NCBI GenBank assembly: GCA_022496185.1
Contig: WTXG01000143.1
Span: 1 to 64,000, forward strand
Direction: 5' to 3'
Source of the DNA: Multifurca ochricompacta
Taxonomy: Eukaryota; Basidiomycota; Agaricomycetes; Russulales; Russulaceae
DNA: 64,000 nt
This document shows, one piece after another, positions 1 to 10,431 of this stretch; position 1 is the first letter of the stretch, and every line of letters starts with the position of its first letter. The position numbers and the translations under genes were made by a program. The notes under the pieces are model-generated. The model worked only from the letters and a program-made list of their open reading frames with translations, made no database searches and was not told the origin of the DNA.

Positions 1-321
1 AGGTAGCAGAGAGCTTGGAAGGATGACCAAAATGAGGTGACTGATGGTTGGGAAGGAGGGTTCTGAGTGTCCTAGTGACTGTGGACTGGCTGAGGCTGAG
101 TCTGGAGGCAATAGTGTGAGTGGAATGACCTTCAGAGGCCAGAGAGAGCATGTTTTCTTTCTCAGCAGAGGAGGTGGGGTGCATTGGGAAATTATAATAT
201 TCTGGGAATGTAAACCATGGTTAAATAGCTCTATTCCAGGTCCCATCAATATTAAGATAACTATGGTAACCATATATTAAGGATTGGTTGCTGTACATTT
301 GGTGGAGCATCAGATTCTGAT
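1..321. other. No gene recognised
   Basis: AT-rich flank with no ORF showing recognisable motifs. Its last 8 bases (314-321, ATTCTGAT) are the left target-site duplication of the hAT-like element that follows. Confidence 0.5.
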
Positions 322-544
322 TAGGGCTGCACACCGTACCCATACCTCACAGTATGGATGGGTCCGTAGTACGGTTGCCGTACCCGTGCCGTACCAAGCT
401 CAAGTCAATGTCGAGACAGACGGTGGACGGGTACGGAAAATGCTGTCCAAACCATCAAAAAAACGGCCATCGACAGCATTAGACAGCATGGATGGCACTG
501 ACTGAATGAGCTTTAATCTTTTCATTAAGCCACCCAAACTCCCC

Positions 545-740
545 CACTATAGTAGTATCTTTACCTATTTAGATAGCAGATAAGTGTTAGCTAAACATGG
601 TAAAGATAAGAGATAAGATAAACTACTCACTTCAGTTTATGTGGTCAAAACTGAAGTGAATGCATGCAGAGTAGCAACATTTTATACTGCTCAGAGGAGC
701 ATGACAATAAGTAGAATAAATATAGTTATTTAAATGTGAC
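545..740 (-). repeat. Diverged LTR relic of the copia-1 family
   Basis: Read on the minus strand, this stretch follows the distal half of the LTRs at 38075-38484 and 42913-43322. Shared landmarks in order are the paired CACTTCAGTTTTGACC / GGTCAAAACTGAAGTG motif, the GGTAAAGATAA block, TGTTAGCTA and the TTTACCTA block. It has many substitutions and no intact LTR ends, so it is old. It shows that this copia family has been in the genome longer than the copy at 38-43 kb. Confidence 0.6.
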
Positions 741-1663
741 AAGACAGAAAGAATGTGTTGTGTGCAATGTCTCTGAATCAATGATCTGACACACTTTAGA
801 TTATCTTATCATAATCATAAGATCAGGAACCCCAACAATCCTGTTGCTACCAGCCCATCTCAATAGCAGGTACACTTCCAATTTTCAAGAAGTAACCATT
901 ATTAAAATTTAATCCAAAGAACAAGGACAATGCTCAATTTTCTGTTGACCGCTGGGAAATGAGGGTGAGATTGCTGCATTAAGGAGGCCCCAAGATGCAA
1001 TAAATAGATCCTCCATCCATGTGGTGGAGTCTTACAGCTTTGCCTTACCATGACAGATCAGCCCGCCCAAGGACCAGATGGTCAATTTCCTGGACATTTT
1101 TGGCATCCTGGACTGCTTGAAAGCCATCCTGAGGGTGCGTGTGTTATGCAAGTTGACCTTCTTAGATTTAGATAAGATAAGAAGGAGTCCGGACTGTTCT
1201 GACCTGGTCCACCCATGCGATGCAAAGTAGTTGCTGCCCTATGCAGCAATGGACATTGTAGATACACGCGGCCATTGTTTGAGTAATACAAAATGATAAT
1301 CTGATTATAGTGTAGTCTAAAGTAGTCTTGTATGTATTTTAGATAATGCCAGAATGGCAGAAATGGTCACGCGTTGGTAAATAAGATGTGTCAGGGCACT
1401 CAGAAGAGTGGGCTACTGATAACTAATTAGATTTACATTGCATGCTCGATCAGCTCTGGTATTTCATAGAATAGTACTAGGACATATTTAATGACAACCT
1501 GTATCACGCCGCAGACCACATATTGTTTTCTTTGGGCTGTAGGTGCACTTTATCACTCTATCTTTGTATTTACTTAGGCCCAACTGATCTTGTTGTTGGC
1601 TAAACACGCACCCTGATCAAGGGACCTTAAACAGGACCCTGGCTCACACACTAGAAAAGAAAT

Positions 1664-1738
1664 GGCCACGTTGGGGATTGAACCCAAGACCTCTGGACAA
1701 GCTGGGTCCGGTGCTCTAAACCACTGAGCTACATGGCC
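1664..1738 (-). tRNA. tRNA-like sequence, probable tRNA pseudogene
   Basis: On the minus strand a 75-nt stretch has a 7-bp acceptor stem (GGCCATG with CGTGGCC), a D arm GCTC/GAGC with an A-box-like TAGCTCAGTGG, and a good T arm TTGGG-TTCAATC-CCCAA that serves as B box. The anticodon arm is abnormal. Either the loop has 9 nt, or a 4-bp GGAC/GTCC stem closes a 7-nt loop CCAGCTT lacking the invariant U33. A T-rich run follows the 3' end and could act as a Pol III stop. Because of the anticodon arm and its place inside a transposon I favour a pseudogene or SINE-like relic. If functional, the central triplet would be AGC (Ala), which I would not rely on. Confidence 0.5.
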
Positions 1739-2119
1739 TCAGGTTCATAGTGGTACACAACCTCCTATATGAGGTCATGCAGAGTTGCATCATGCGACAC
1801 CTGACTGTGTCAACACTTGTCCTCTTGGAACTGTAGGCTCTTAGCAATTGTTCAATATAGGTCTATTCTTGCTGCATTAGCAAGGCAGAGTCCTCTGACT
1901 GCTTCAAGCCTTATGCATGCATTAAGCTCCATGTTCTGGGTAGCCTTCTGACTAGGACATCTTCACCACTGAGTTTTACCACAATCATTACATCTTATCT
2001 TATCTACATAGCAAGTGCGGGGTAGAAGCACCCGTTACAATCCACACTCTGTCAAGAAGCTGTTGCATCTTGCATGCATGCAAGCTGATACTGCACTGGG
2101 CCGTTCAGCTGTCAATTAG

Positions 2120-2460
2120 TCTAGATACGATGCTTTATTTAGGCCTTAATGTAATTGTGATCGCATTTAGAAAACATAATTGATGAAATCAAAACGCATC
2201 TCACATTTAATTAGATACTGAGTATATACATCTCAGATCGATCATGTGATCAAATCACATTGCGAGACGTTTACTTCAATTTAGTAGCGATATAGTACAT
2301 CTAAATTGTATATAAAGCCACTAAATCTGCTATAGATAAAGCAGTTGCTATCACATTATCGCGAGAATCTAAGTCTTTAAGCTAACAAGGTGAGATAGAT
2401 AGTAGTATCGTAGTATCTAAAATATAAGCCTGTGCCATGCCTGTTTCTACACTACAGCAT
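2120..2460 (+). repeat. Diverged LTR relic of the copia-2 family
   Basis: Read on the plus strand this follows the sense orientation of the copia-2 LTR (complement of 45051-45397). Shared landmarks in order are ATACATCT-AGATCG, CATGTGATCAAATCACAT, GATATAGTACAT, AAATTGTATATAAA, the AGCAGTTGCTATC block, TCTAAGTCT, AGGTGAGATAG and GTAGTATCTA, then a CCATACCTGTT-like end. Divergence is heavy and the outermost bases are not clear. It is a decayed solo LTR or fragment lying within the hAT-like element. Confidence 0.65.
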
Positions 2461-2855
2461 AAACTACATAATGGCTGCTGTAGAATAGCCCTAATAAATC
2501 ATCCTGTTTGAGAAACATCCCTGTCCGTCGCTTCATTGCTCTAAAACTCTTGCTCGTGCTACCCACTTGACTCTTTATTCTCTCTAGAATACCCTCAAGA
2601 ATGCACCTATTAATTACTTTATCACTCTAAGCATCTTGCTCATGCTGCCCTGCACAACTTTATTTTCTGTAGTACTACTGTCTACTACTGTCTACTGTAA
2701 ATGGCCGTATCCATACCCGTACTGTACCCATCAGCAATCCAGTGAGTACAAAAAATGGATGGTGGACAGGTCAGCTGTACCTGTCCTATTACCGTCAAAT
2801 GGATGGCTGTTACTGTAAAATGGATGGTGCGCAGCCCTAATTCTGATATTTCTGA

Positions 2856-3074
2856 TACCCCCTCACAAAACTGAGTCAATGAGTCCCCAATTTGAAATGG
2901 GCATAGCTCCACAGGTTATGATCAGAATTACATAATTATTGTTGCATTACACAACCCTTATCTTGTACCTTTTATGGTCTACCAAGACTTTGTTTATATT
3001 TGTTTTGGCTGATGTGATATTCAACAAACAGTGCAAAAGTGCAAAACATTGACTCAGTTTTGTGAGGCACTGTA
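2856..3074. mobile_element. Small Tc1/mariner-like MITE
   Basis: A perfect 21-bp inverted repeat lies at 2861-2881 and 3047-3067 (starting CCTCACAAAACTGAG). Continuing outwards each side reaches a TA dinucleotide (2856-2857 and 3073-3074). The right end reads TACAGTGCCTCAC from outside in, which resembles Tc1/mariner termini. The left end has lost part of that motif. The interior has no coding capacity. It sits 9 bp beyond the right target duplication of the hAT-like element. Confidence 0.5.
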
Positions 3075-4647
3075 CAATCTCCATGGCTTTTCCCTTAGGG
3101 TTTTCCACCAATACCTCCAGGACACTTGTCCCCTCTTCACAGTAGTTACTATGTCCCTGTAGTAGCCACACAATTTGTCTGTATGGCTGAAGTGCATAAT
3201 AAATTTGAGTTCAAAAAAAAAAAAAAACTTCAGTTGTATGAATTATACCCTGTCATATCCAAGCTGGTGTGAAAGATGGGCTCCACACTTCCCATTTACA
3301 ATAAGAGAGTTGATGTTATCATTATCAATATGCATTGTTGGGGGTTCTTTTGCTTCCGGCAGCCGGCAGGCATGAAAAATCTGATATGTGAAATTTCCAG
3401 GCAGCCTGAATAATGGAAGCCATCACAAGGAAAGGGGGCAGCAGAAAAGAAAAGCCAAATAAAACTTGGCAACGACCCACCTCACGGCCAAGCTAGCACA
3501 CCTCCCCTCCCCCGAAATGTGGGCCTTAAAAGTTATGGGGAATTTGCAACTCATCTCTCTAGGCCTGCCTGAAAAAAAACGATTAGGCTGTTGTTTAATG
3601 AACCCATCATCGAGTGGCCCCTGGAAGTTCAGGAAGATTAGTCATCCTAGGCATCCTCGATTTGTAATCTTCCTGATGTGCTGCACGTGCACGCTTTTCT
3701 TTAGGTACGGCACGGGTACGGCAACCGTACTACGACTAGGACCACTGTGACCTGTGATTTTCATGCGGCGAGGGATAGCGACCTTGAACCTTGGTATGGA
3801 AGTACACCCATGTATGGGGTACCTACACATGCAGACAAATTTTATTCTTCGCTGATGTGCCGCGCGATATAGCAGTGTAACAGTAGCTCGGACGCCCAGC
3901 CCATTCTCGTCCGCCCGCTTCAACACTTATATCCATCTCTCGCATTCATGACAGCCTTGTTGATTCACCCACTCCTCTTCTCTTTTAGACCCTTAGATAA
4001 GCACCGAGAATAGCAGCTTATGAAGCAGACAGACGCACGAAAGTTCATAACGAAAGCATATTTTTAAGAACCCACATCCTTCCTGCTAGTTAGCAGTGAC
4101 GGTGGCCTAGCTGTGGCACAAAGATTAATCCGATTTCACTCACCAAAAGTGGCGGAGAGGAATGAAATATCCAGGTGAAACCTTAGATGCAGTGATAGTC
4201 AGACCATAGCAAACCAAAGTGAAAAAAAGGGAGAGGCAGTGAAGAATGATGGAAGAGGCTAGTGGTCGTTGAGACGGACTGGAACGAGCGTTTCGAGCGC
4301 ATTCCCCCTTACACTACTGCAGAGAAACACACATGCGTCCACCTCCCTCAGTTACGTTTAGCTACGAACGCTCTATACCATTCTGGATTTCATCATTTCT
4401 GCTTCTCTCCGAGCGCCCATTCTTGACTTTGACCTTACTTTGACCATCCATATACATGACTCCCTGTGCCCAATCTAACTTCTCATCACGGCGAGCAACC
4501 TCCCATCATGTTACTCCTGAGATCTTAACGAGTCAGGATACAGTGATTAGTTTATCACTTCGATTGCGCAAAACTGGTCATGTTGGCACTCCATCACCAT
4601 ACTGATAATGCTAAAACTTTTGTGCGAAAAAAATGATCCTCTTTCTC
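3075..4647. other. No gene; transposon debris
   Basis: No convincing coding region. At 3217-3231 there is an A-run. At about 3703-3735 the sequence GTACGGCACGGGTACGG and its continuation repeat, in inverted orientation and nearly exactly, the subterminal region of the hAT-like element at 360-396, so a fragment of a related element ended here. The rest is the 3' flank of the amidase gene, whose stop lies at 4648. Confidence 0.45.
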
Positions 4648-6633
4648 TTACTTTTCTATCACGTCAGCTAACTGAGTCTTTGGAATCGCCGCGGGGAAAG
4701 CCAGCCGCTTCAAACGTGTATGCGTCGCTTGCTCATACGCGAATGCATAGCCCACCAACTTGAACTCGCTGAACGCAGTCCCAAGGAAAGAAAGTCCAAA
4801 GGGTAGCCCTGGCGCGTTCGAGATGGTAGGCTCCGCAGGTGTCGCCTCAACGTTATCCGGTTGGAAGCCAAGCGGGACGGTGACGACTGGGTAGCCTGCG
4901 ATCGCGGCTGGCGTAGAGGTAAATCCTGGAAACCCCATTTAAATGAGCATATCAAAAGGGCAAGTAAAAGAGTGGCGTGCCGTCAGTAGGAAGTATGATT
5001 GCATCTAGGTTGAATTGGGCAAGAGTGGCGTCGATCCCACGTGTTCTGCCGAGATCATGGTCAGCGGCAAGTGCAGCGAAGTATGCAGCGTCTCGAGTAG
5101 TATTCTCGGCTGTGATAAACCTGCGCTGTGAATGAGCAATGTTACTTGAAAGCAACGCAACCACACCCATACTCGGATTGGGACGTCCAGAAGGGTGGGA
5201 TGAGTTCCTCCGAAGCATGAGCAGTATTGAAAGCGATAAGATCTGCAAGTGTTTTGACTCCAGTGGGAACCTTGAGGAGCCCAGCAATGTATTTCTCTAC
5301 GTCGACCTGACCAACCATCTTGTCAACAAAAAAAGAGGAATCGAATCACGACATGCCCACCTTAAAGTCTGCGTCAAGAACCAGCGTCTCGTTGTTAGAT
5401 GCCAGTAACTCGTTCGCATCTGGGAATTCTGCGGGGTCAACAATCGTGGCCCCGAGTTGCTTCAACGTAGCAAGTGATGCATTGAAAGCGCCATCGATAT
5501 TAGGGTCCCCACTCAAAAACAGGCGGGGGACCCCTAGGCGCACACCACTCAGAGCGTCCTTCTTTAGAGCCTTAGTAAAATCTGGCACATGTGCAGGCGC
5601 TGCAAGCGTAAAGCTATCGAGAGGATCCCGACCTGCAATAGCGGTCAGGACGATAGCAGCATCCGCTATGCTCCGCGTCATGGGACCAACAGTGTCTTGA
5701 TTCTCAGAAATTGGTATCACTTATAGGAGAAGAAAACGTTCAATGGGGATGCGATGTATGGTGAGAGTACATGCATACCACCCGCACGAGACGTCAATCC
5801 CACTGTCGGCTTGATACCGACGAGATTCTGCCGACTACTGGGAGAAATAATCGATCCATCAGTTTCACTCCCTAGAGTCGCAGCGGCGAGTCCAATCGCA
5901 CAGGCAATCCCAGAACCAGAAGATGATCCCGATGGGTCGGCGAGTGGGAAGTACGGCGAGGTGGCCTGCCCTCCACGGCCAGAGAACCCTGATGGGACCC
6001 TACCACGAAAGTTCGCCCATTCTGAGAGATTGGCTTTTCCCAGAAAGATGGCACCTGCCGCCCGCAACTTGGCAGCAACCGTTGCATCCCGAGGTGGGAT
6101 GGAACCAAGGAGCGCAAACGAGCCTGCAGTAGTGTTCATGCCTGAATGGGAATGGGAATGAGACGACTGCGTCCGCTTTCGACAGATGAAGTTTCATCGC
6201 ATACCATCTCTCCCACGCGTGGCAATGTTGTCCTTAAGCAGTATAGGGATTCCGTGCAGTGGCCCACGCGGACCTGACAACTTGCGCTCAAAATCAAGCT
6301 CCGCTGCCTGTTTGAGCGCGCTTGGATTGAGCTCGATCACGGCACGGAGGGTGGGACCCTGCAAGTTGACCTCCTCTATACGGGCAAAATAAGCCTGGGC
6401 AACGAAAGTAATGAGCGCACGAATGTGGAATTGTCGAGAGAAAGAACCTTGACAAGATCCACGCTAGTGAAGAGACCTTTTTCGAGTCCATCTTGTAGTT
6501 CCGTAATCGATGCTTCGTAAAGATCGGGAAATGACGCAGGGGCACGTGCGCTAGCACGAGCGCGGCTTAGTAGGAACTGCAAGCCAAGGTGTGCGAAGAA
6601 GGCCCAGAATACCCACGATCTATCTGTTCGCAT
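4648..6633 (-). CDS. Amidase-signature family hydrolase, seven exons
   Basis: Hydrolyses C-N amide bonds with the Ser-cisSer-Lys triad of the amidase signature family. The exact substrate cannot be told. Exons on the minus strand: 6633-6448, 6394-6205, 6141-5782, 5719-5361, 5318-5173, 5120-4981, 4925-4648, giving 552 residues. The start at 6633 leads into a hydrophobic N-terminus, a likely signal peptide or anchor, so the enzyme is probably secretory. The triad is visible: Lys in GIPILLKDN, the cis-Ser in the Gly/Ser loop SGSSSGSG, and the nucleophilic Ser in GSETDGSI. The C-terminal ILPTD...GYPVVTVPLGF block is present. Introns are 42-63 nt. The last one has no GT donor: exon 6 ends at 4981 and the intron begins GCACGC, a probable GC-AG intron that restores the DGFTSTPAAIAGYP block. 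No lesions were seen. Its neighbour, the terpene synthase, is divergently oriented 1.7 kb away and is not obviously linked. Confidence 0.88.
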
Positions 6634-8300
6634 GAGGATGAGATACTTAACAAAAGGGAGGAAGCAACGTTGGCTAGCCGCGTAAAGACCAAAGATTCTT
6701 CATCTTATATAACTGGGTTCGTTGATGGATTATGGCATGGATAATTGTCGTATGCTTAAAATGGCGCGAGCCTTCTCACCTGCATATCGTCCACGACTAT
6801 TGTTGTTAACGTACATGCCTCCAGAAAGGCGAGCCAAATTCCTAATGCAGAGTAAGCCTACATGCAAGCCAGGAGGCTTTGTTCGGTGATAAGGCGATAA
6901 AAGAGTTGGGAGTGGCAGGCTAGCGCAAAACAAAGAATGAAAATGACAGTATGTACGCGAGGTCTGGTTTGTGAAAGCAGGACCGCATGGTGGTGAGAAC
7001 GTAACAAATACGAAGACATGTTCAGCGCACTCGGTGCCCGTTACCCGGGGTTGCTACAGTGACACGTGACTCAGACCGTGGAACACCATGAGAGATGCAA
7101 AGAAGTTCAGGCGTCTAGTGCACAACCAATCATGTAGTAGGAATCTGTGAAATTGTTGAACCAGACAGACCTAGCTATAGTTTGCTCCGCTCCCATGTTG
7201 CGAAATGTGCAGGGCGCAATGGTTATAAGAGGTGAGTACAATCCTGTCAGCCCCAGGTGCAAGAAATGACAGAGGAGGGACAAGGTGAGAAGCAATGGGA
7301 CGAGGTGGAGAGTGCCAATGGCTGAGGGTGCTAGAGGGGGCGAGGTGAGTGCCATGACGGGTCGTGTCAGAATGAGTGGAAACGGAAGGTTCCTGGCCTA
7401 TACTTTTAAAAATACAATTTGCCTTGGGCCTAGTGTATATAATATAATATCGCTCAACGCTTAATAAATAGCGCGCCGGCAAAATACTGGAATCAATTCA
7501 TTGGTTGACAATCGGAAAGAATTACGCAGAGCCACCTGTCATTTTGGCAGGTAGAAACAGACTCGATTTGGGAATATATTGACTCCTGCTGAAGGGCGCA
7601 TTCGGTTGCGGTTGCGCCGTGGAAGCCAAAAACCATCTTTGGCCAACTTTACTTCATAAACTTCATTTAAATTTAATGTTAATGTATCTGTGGAGGCACC
7701 TGAACAAAGTCACAACCATTCTTGCGTGACACCCTATGCGCAAAGTAAATGTCGGAAGGGAAAAAACCAACAACCACTTTCATGAGACAATTTGACCGCG
7801 TAGCGGAACGCACTTATGGCATATAAATTTCGAGTAGATGACTGTGCCTACGGCATTGGTGTGAAATACAATGCAGCTAGATAGTAAGCGTGCACGCCCT
7901 CCCGGACACGGCCTATATTTGCATATTAGAATACCGCGCAGCAATTTTATGGGCTAACAGCAAGTCTAATGACACGTTCGGCGAATTGTATCTAGCCTAC
8001 CCACGAGAAAGCACGGACTTAGAACGCAGACTACTGGACAGTAAGCGAAATGAGCTAGATAGCTTGCGGCACCTTTGACAGCTCAATGTTTCATGTACTT
8101 TAGCCCAGCGGTACTTGAATTGATATCACAATCCTAACATAATATTATCGCGACATGAATCTCCGCATTTATGGTCCAGTCTGCTTGGGCTCATTCGGAA
8201 ATTTAAGACCAGTTCCATGATGCGATGACGACCTCCTCACCCCCCAGGTCTCATCCCAGATCTGAATCCTTACCAGCATTTTCATAAGAGAAAACCCGCC
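6634..8300. other. Intergenic region between divergent amidase and terpene synthase
   Basis: About 1.7 kb containing the promoters of two divergent genes. Short ORFs here have no recognisable motif. No clear TATA box or operator could be assigned. Confidence 0.4.
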
Positions 8301-9558
8301 ATGTCCAACATGTTTTACATTCCCAACGTCTTGGAGAATTGGAAATGGCCTCGTCGAATTAACCCGCACTACCTTGAGGTAAAGGCAGAATCCGCAGCGT
8401 GGGTGAGGAGCTTTGGAGCGTTCAGCCCCAGAGCTCAGGCAGCCTATGATCGTTGCGACTTCGGTACGAACCATTGCGTCCTTTTCAAATGCCAAATTCA
8501 TCGATTCAACTCTTTCCAGGCCTTCTCGCTTTCCTTGCATATCCTTTTCTTGACAAAGGTAGGCCATCTATTGAGATGAACACAATAAGCTATATTTACT
8601 CTTGACGCGAAGCACGCCTGCGCACTACTTGCGATTTAATGGCCGTGTTCTTCCTGTTCGACGAGTATTCAGATGTAGCCGATGAGGATGAGGTTCAGGA
8701 AATGGTCAACATTATCATGGACGCCCTTCGCAATCCGCACACCCCTCGCCCTGAAGGTGAATGGATCATTGGTGAGGTCACCAGACAGTAAGGCGCGTTA
8801 AAAAGAGCGAAGAAATGTGTTGAGCGCATCGATTTAGGTTCTGGGAAATGGGAATCAAGACAGCTAGTCCTCAGTCACAGAAACGGTTCATAGAGACATT
8901 TGGCTCTTACATGCAAACTGTTGTACAACAAGCAGCAGATCGAACCAACAAGTATATTCCAACTATCGAGGAGTACTTTGAAATCAGAAGAGATAACGTT
9001 GGCACCAAGCCGTCTTTCGCCATAATTGAATTAGAAATGGACCTCCCTGACGAGGCAGTTAACCACCCCACTATTCAGGAATTATCAGTTTTGGCCACTG
9101 ACATGATCTTTCTGGATAATGTAGGCTGCGTTTGCTTCCAATATGCGTCAAGGCTGACAAGTCTTGTGTTTGCTCAGGACATCGCTTCATACAACGTAGA
9201 GCAGGCGCGCGGCGACGATAACTACAACATAATAACCATCGTGATGCACCAGAACAAGACCGACGTTCGGGGAGCCATGAATTGGGTATATGAATGTCAC
9301 AAGGAACTGGAAGAGAAGTTCATGGACATTTACGAGAACAAGATTCCGAAGTTTGGTGAGCCGGTGGATGAACAGCTGGCGCAGTATGTGGACGGAATTG
9401 GAAATTGGGTGCGAGCGAACGATCAGTGGGGCTTCGAAAACGAGCGATACTTTGGCAAGAAAGGTCTAGAAATCCAGAGAACACGTTGGGTGACATTGTT
9501 GCCCAAGAAGTGCTCAAACAAGATTGGCCCCCAACATCCCGATGGCTCTAAGTTATAA
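8301..9558 (+). CDS. Sesquiterpene synthase (terpene cyclase class I), five exons
   Basis: Ionises farnesyl diphosphate and cyclises it to a sesquiterpene in the cytosol; the product cannot be read from sequence. Exons 8301-8463, 8520-8558, 8613-8787, 8838-9120 and 9178-9558 join in phase to 346 residues, a normal length for mushroom sesquiterpene synthases. The first metal-binding motif is DEYSD after LFF-type residues (FFLFDEYSD, exon 3). The second, the NSE triad, is NDIASYNVE, created by removing a 57-nt in-frame intron (9121-9177) that would otherwise be read through and destroy the motif. The C-terminal [10 protein letters not shown] with its RY pair and the [14 protein letters not shown] tail are present. 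All catalytic motifs are intact. The start at 8301 is the first Met of the conserved N-terminus. No P450, oxidoreductase or transporter adjoins it, so a biosynthetic cluster is not supported within the window. Confidence 0.92.
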
Positions 9559-10431
9559 TGTCATGCCGATGTCGGTTCACATACTAGAAGGAGAGCTGTA
9601 GATGACGCTTGATAGTTGATTAGAATAGCCTATGCTGTGTGCACTCTTTTTGTGACATTACTAATAGAATATACAGATGAGGGGAAGATATCCGGGAGAG
9701 GAATCTGCGGACCCGATAAGCACGTTCGGGGGCGGGGTGACTACTTGAGTACCCTAGATTCCTGACTCATCCAAGCAGATTTACCATGTCACAAACTCAA
9801 GGTGGCAAGAAGAGCGGAGTTGATCGGAAAGCGGACAGCCGGGTTTCCGTTTCCGGGTGGACTTGATCAGATGATGATCTTGATAAGATAAGATAACCCG
9901 GAAGCCCGGCTGTGGGTTGTCTCATCAACATTCACGTTCCACACATCAACAACTGGCACGGTATGGAAGGAGAAAACATGTATTAAAATGATCAAATGTC
10001 AAGACTCGTTGTTTTACAGCGCTCTCACTGGCAAGGATTCGTCAGTATCACCCTTGACCAGCTCAAAGTGTACCCGAGGATGCGATTCTGGCTACGTGAA
10101 GCTTACAGAGGGTGAGGTGATAGGGACCTTTGGGGTGTCATACATAGAACGCCAAACACCAGAAATTTCTTCTTCGTATGTGTAAACTACTGTTAATTTG
10201 GCGATTCTGGGAGGCTCCATATCAGCTATGTCCTTCCTGTCACAGTCCCAATGCGCGCGAAGTGAAGTTCCCACATCTGGCCTCCATCCTTCTACGCCTA
10301 GGGACGATTACATTCAGAGACCCGAGGCCGGAGCGAGTGGTAGTATCCTCACCCCTTGAAATTCTCTCCCTTTTTTCCATATATCCTCCCACCCACAGGT
10401 ACCTCTAACTACCTTTATACCATCATCTACT
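9559..10431. other. Intergenic; no gene recognised
   Basis: 3' flank of the terpene synthase and 5' flank of the alpha/beta hydrolase, both on the plus strand. Short ORFs here carry no recognisable domain. Confidence 0.4.

Larger units (their letters stand above)
322..2839. mobile_element. hAT-like DNA transposon, non-autonomous, about 2.5 kb
   Basis: The element starts TAGGGCTGCACACC and ends as the near-complement GGTGCGCAGCCCTA. Perfect 8-bp copies of ATTCTGAT lie at 314-321 and 2840-2847. An 8-bp duplication with TAG-starting inverted termini is the hallmark of hAT transposons. The subterminal DNA on both sides is rich in GTACGG/CCGTAC and GGATGG motifs, also usual for hAT ends. No transposase ORF is visible; the longest open frames are short and lack motifs. 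The interior instead holds a tRNA-like sequence and relics of two copia-type LTRs, so it is an old element that itself collected insertions. Confidence 0.82.
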
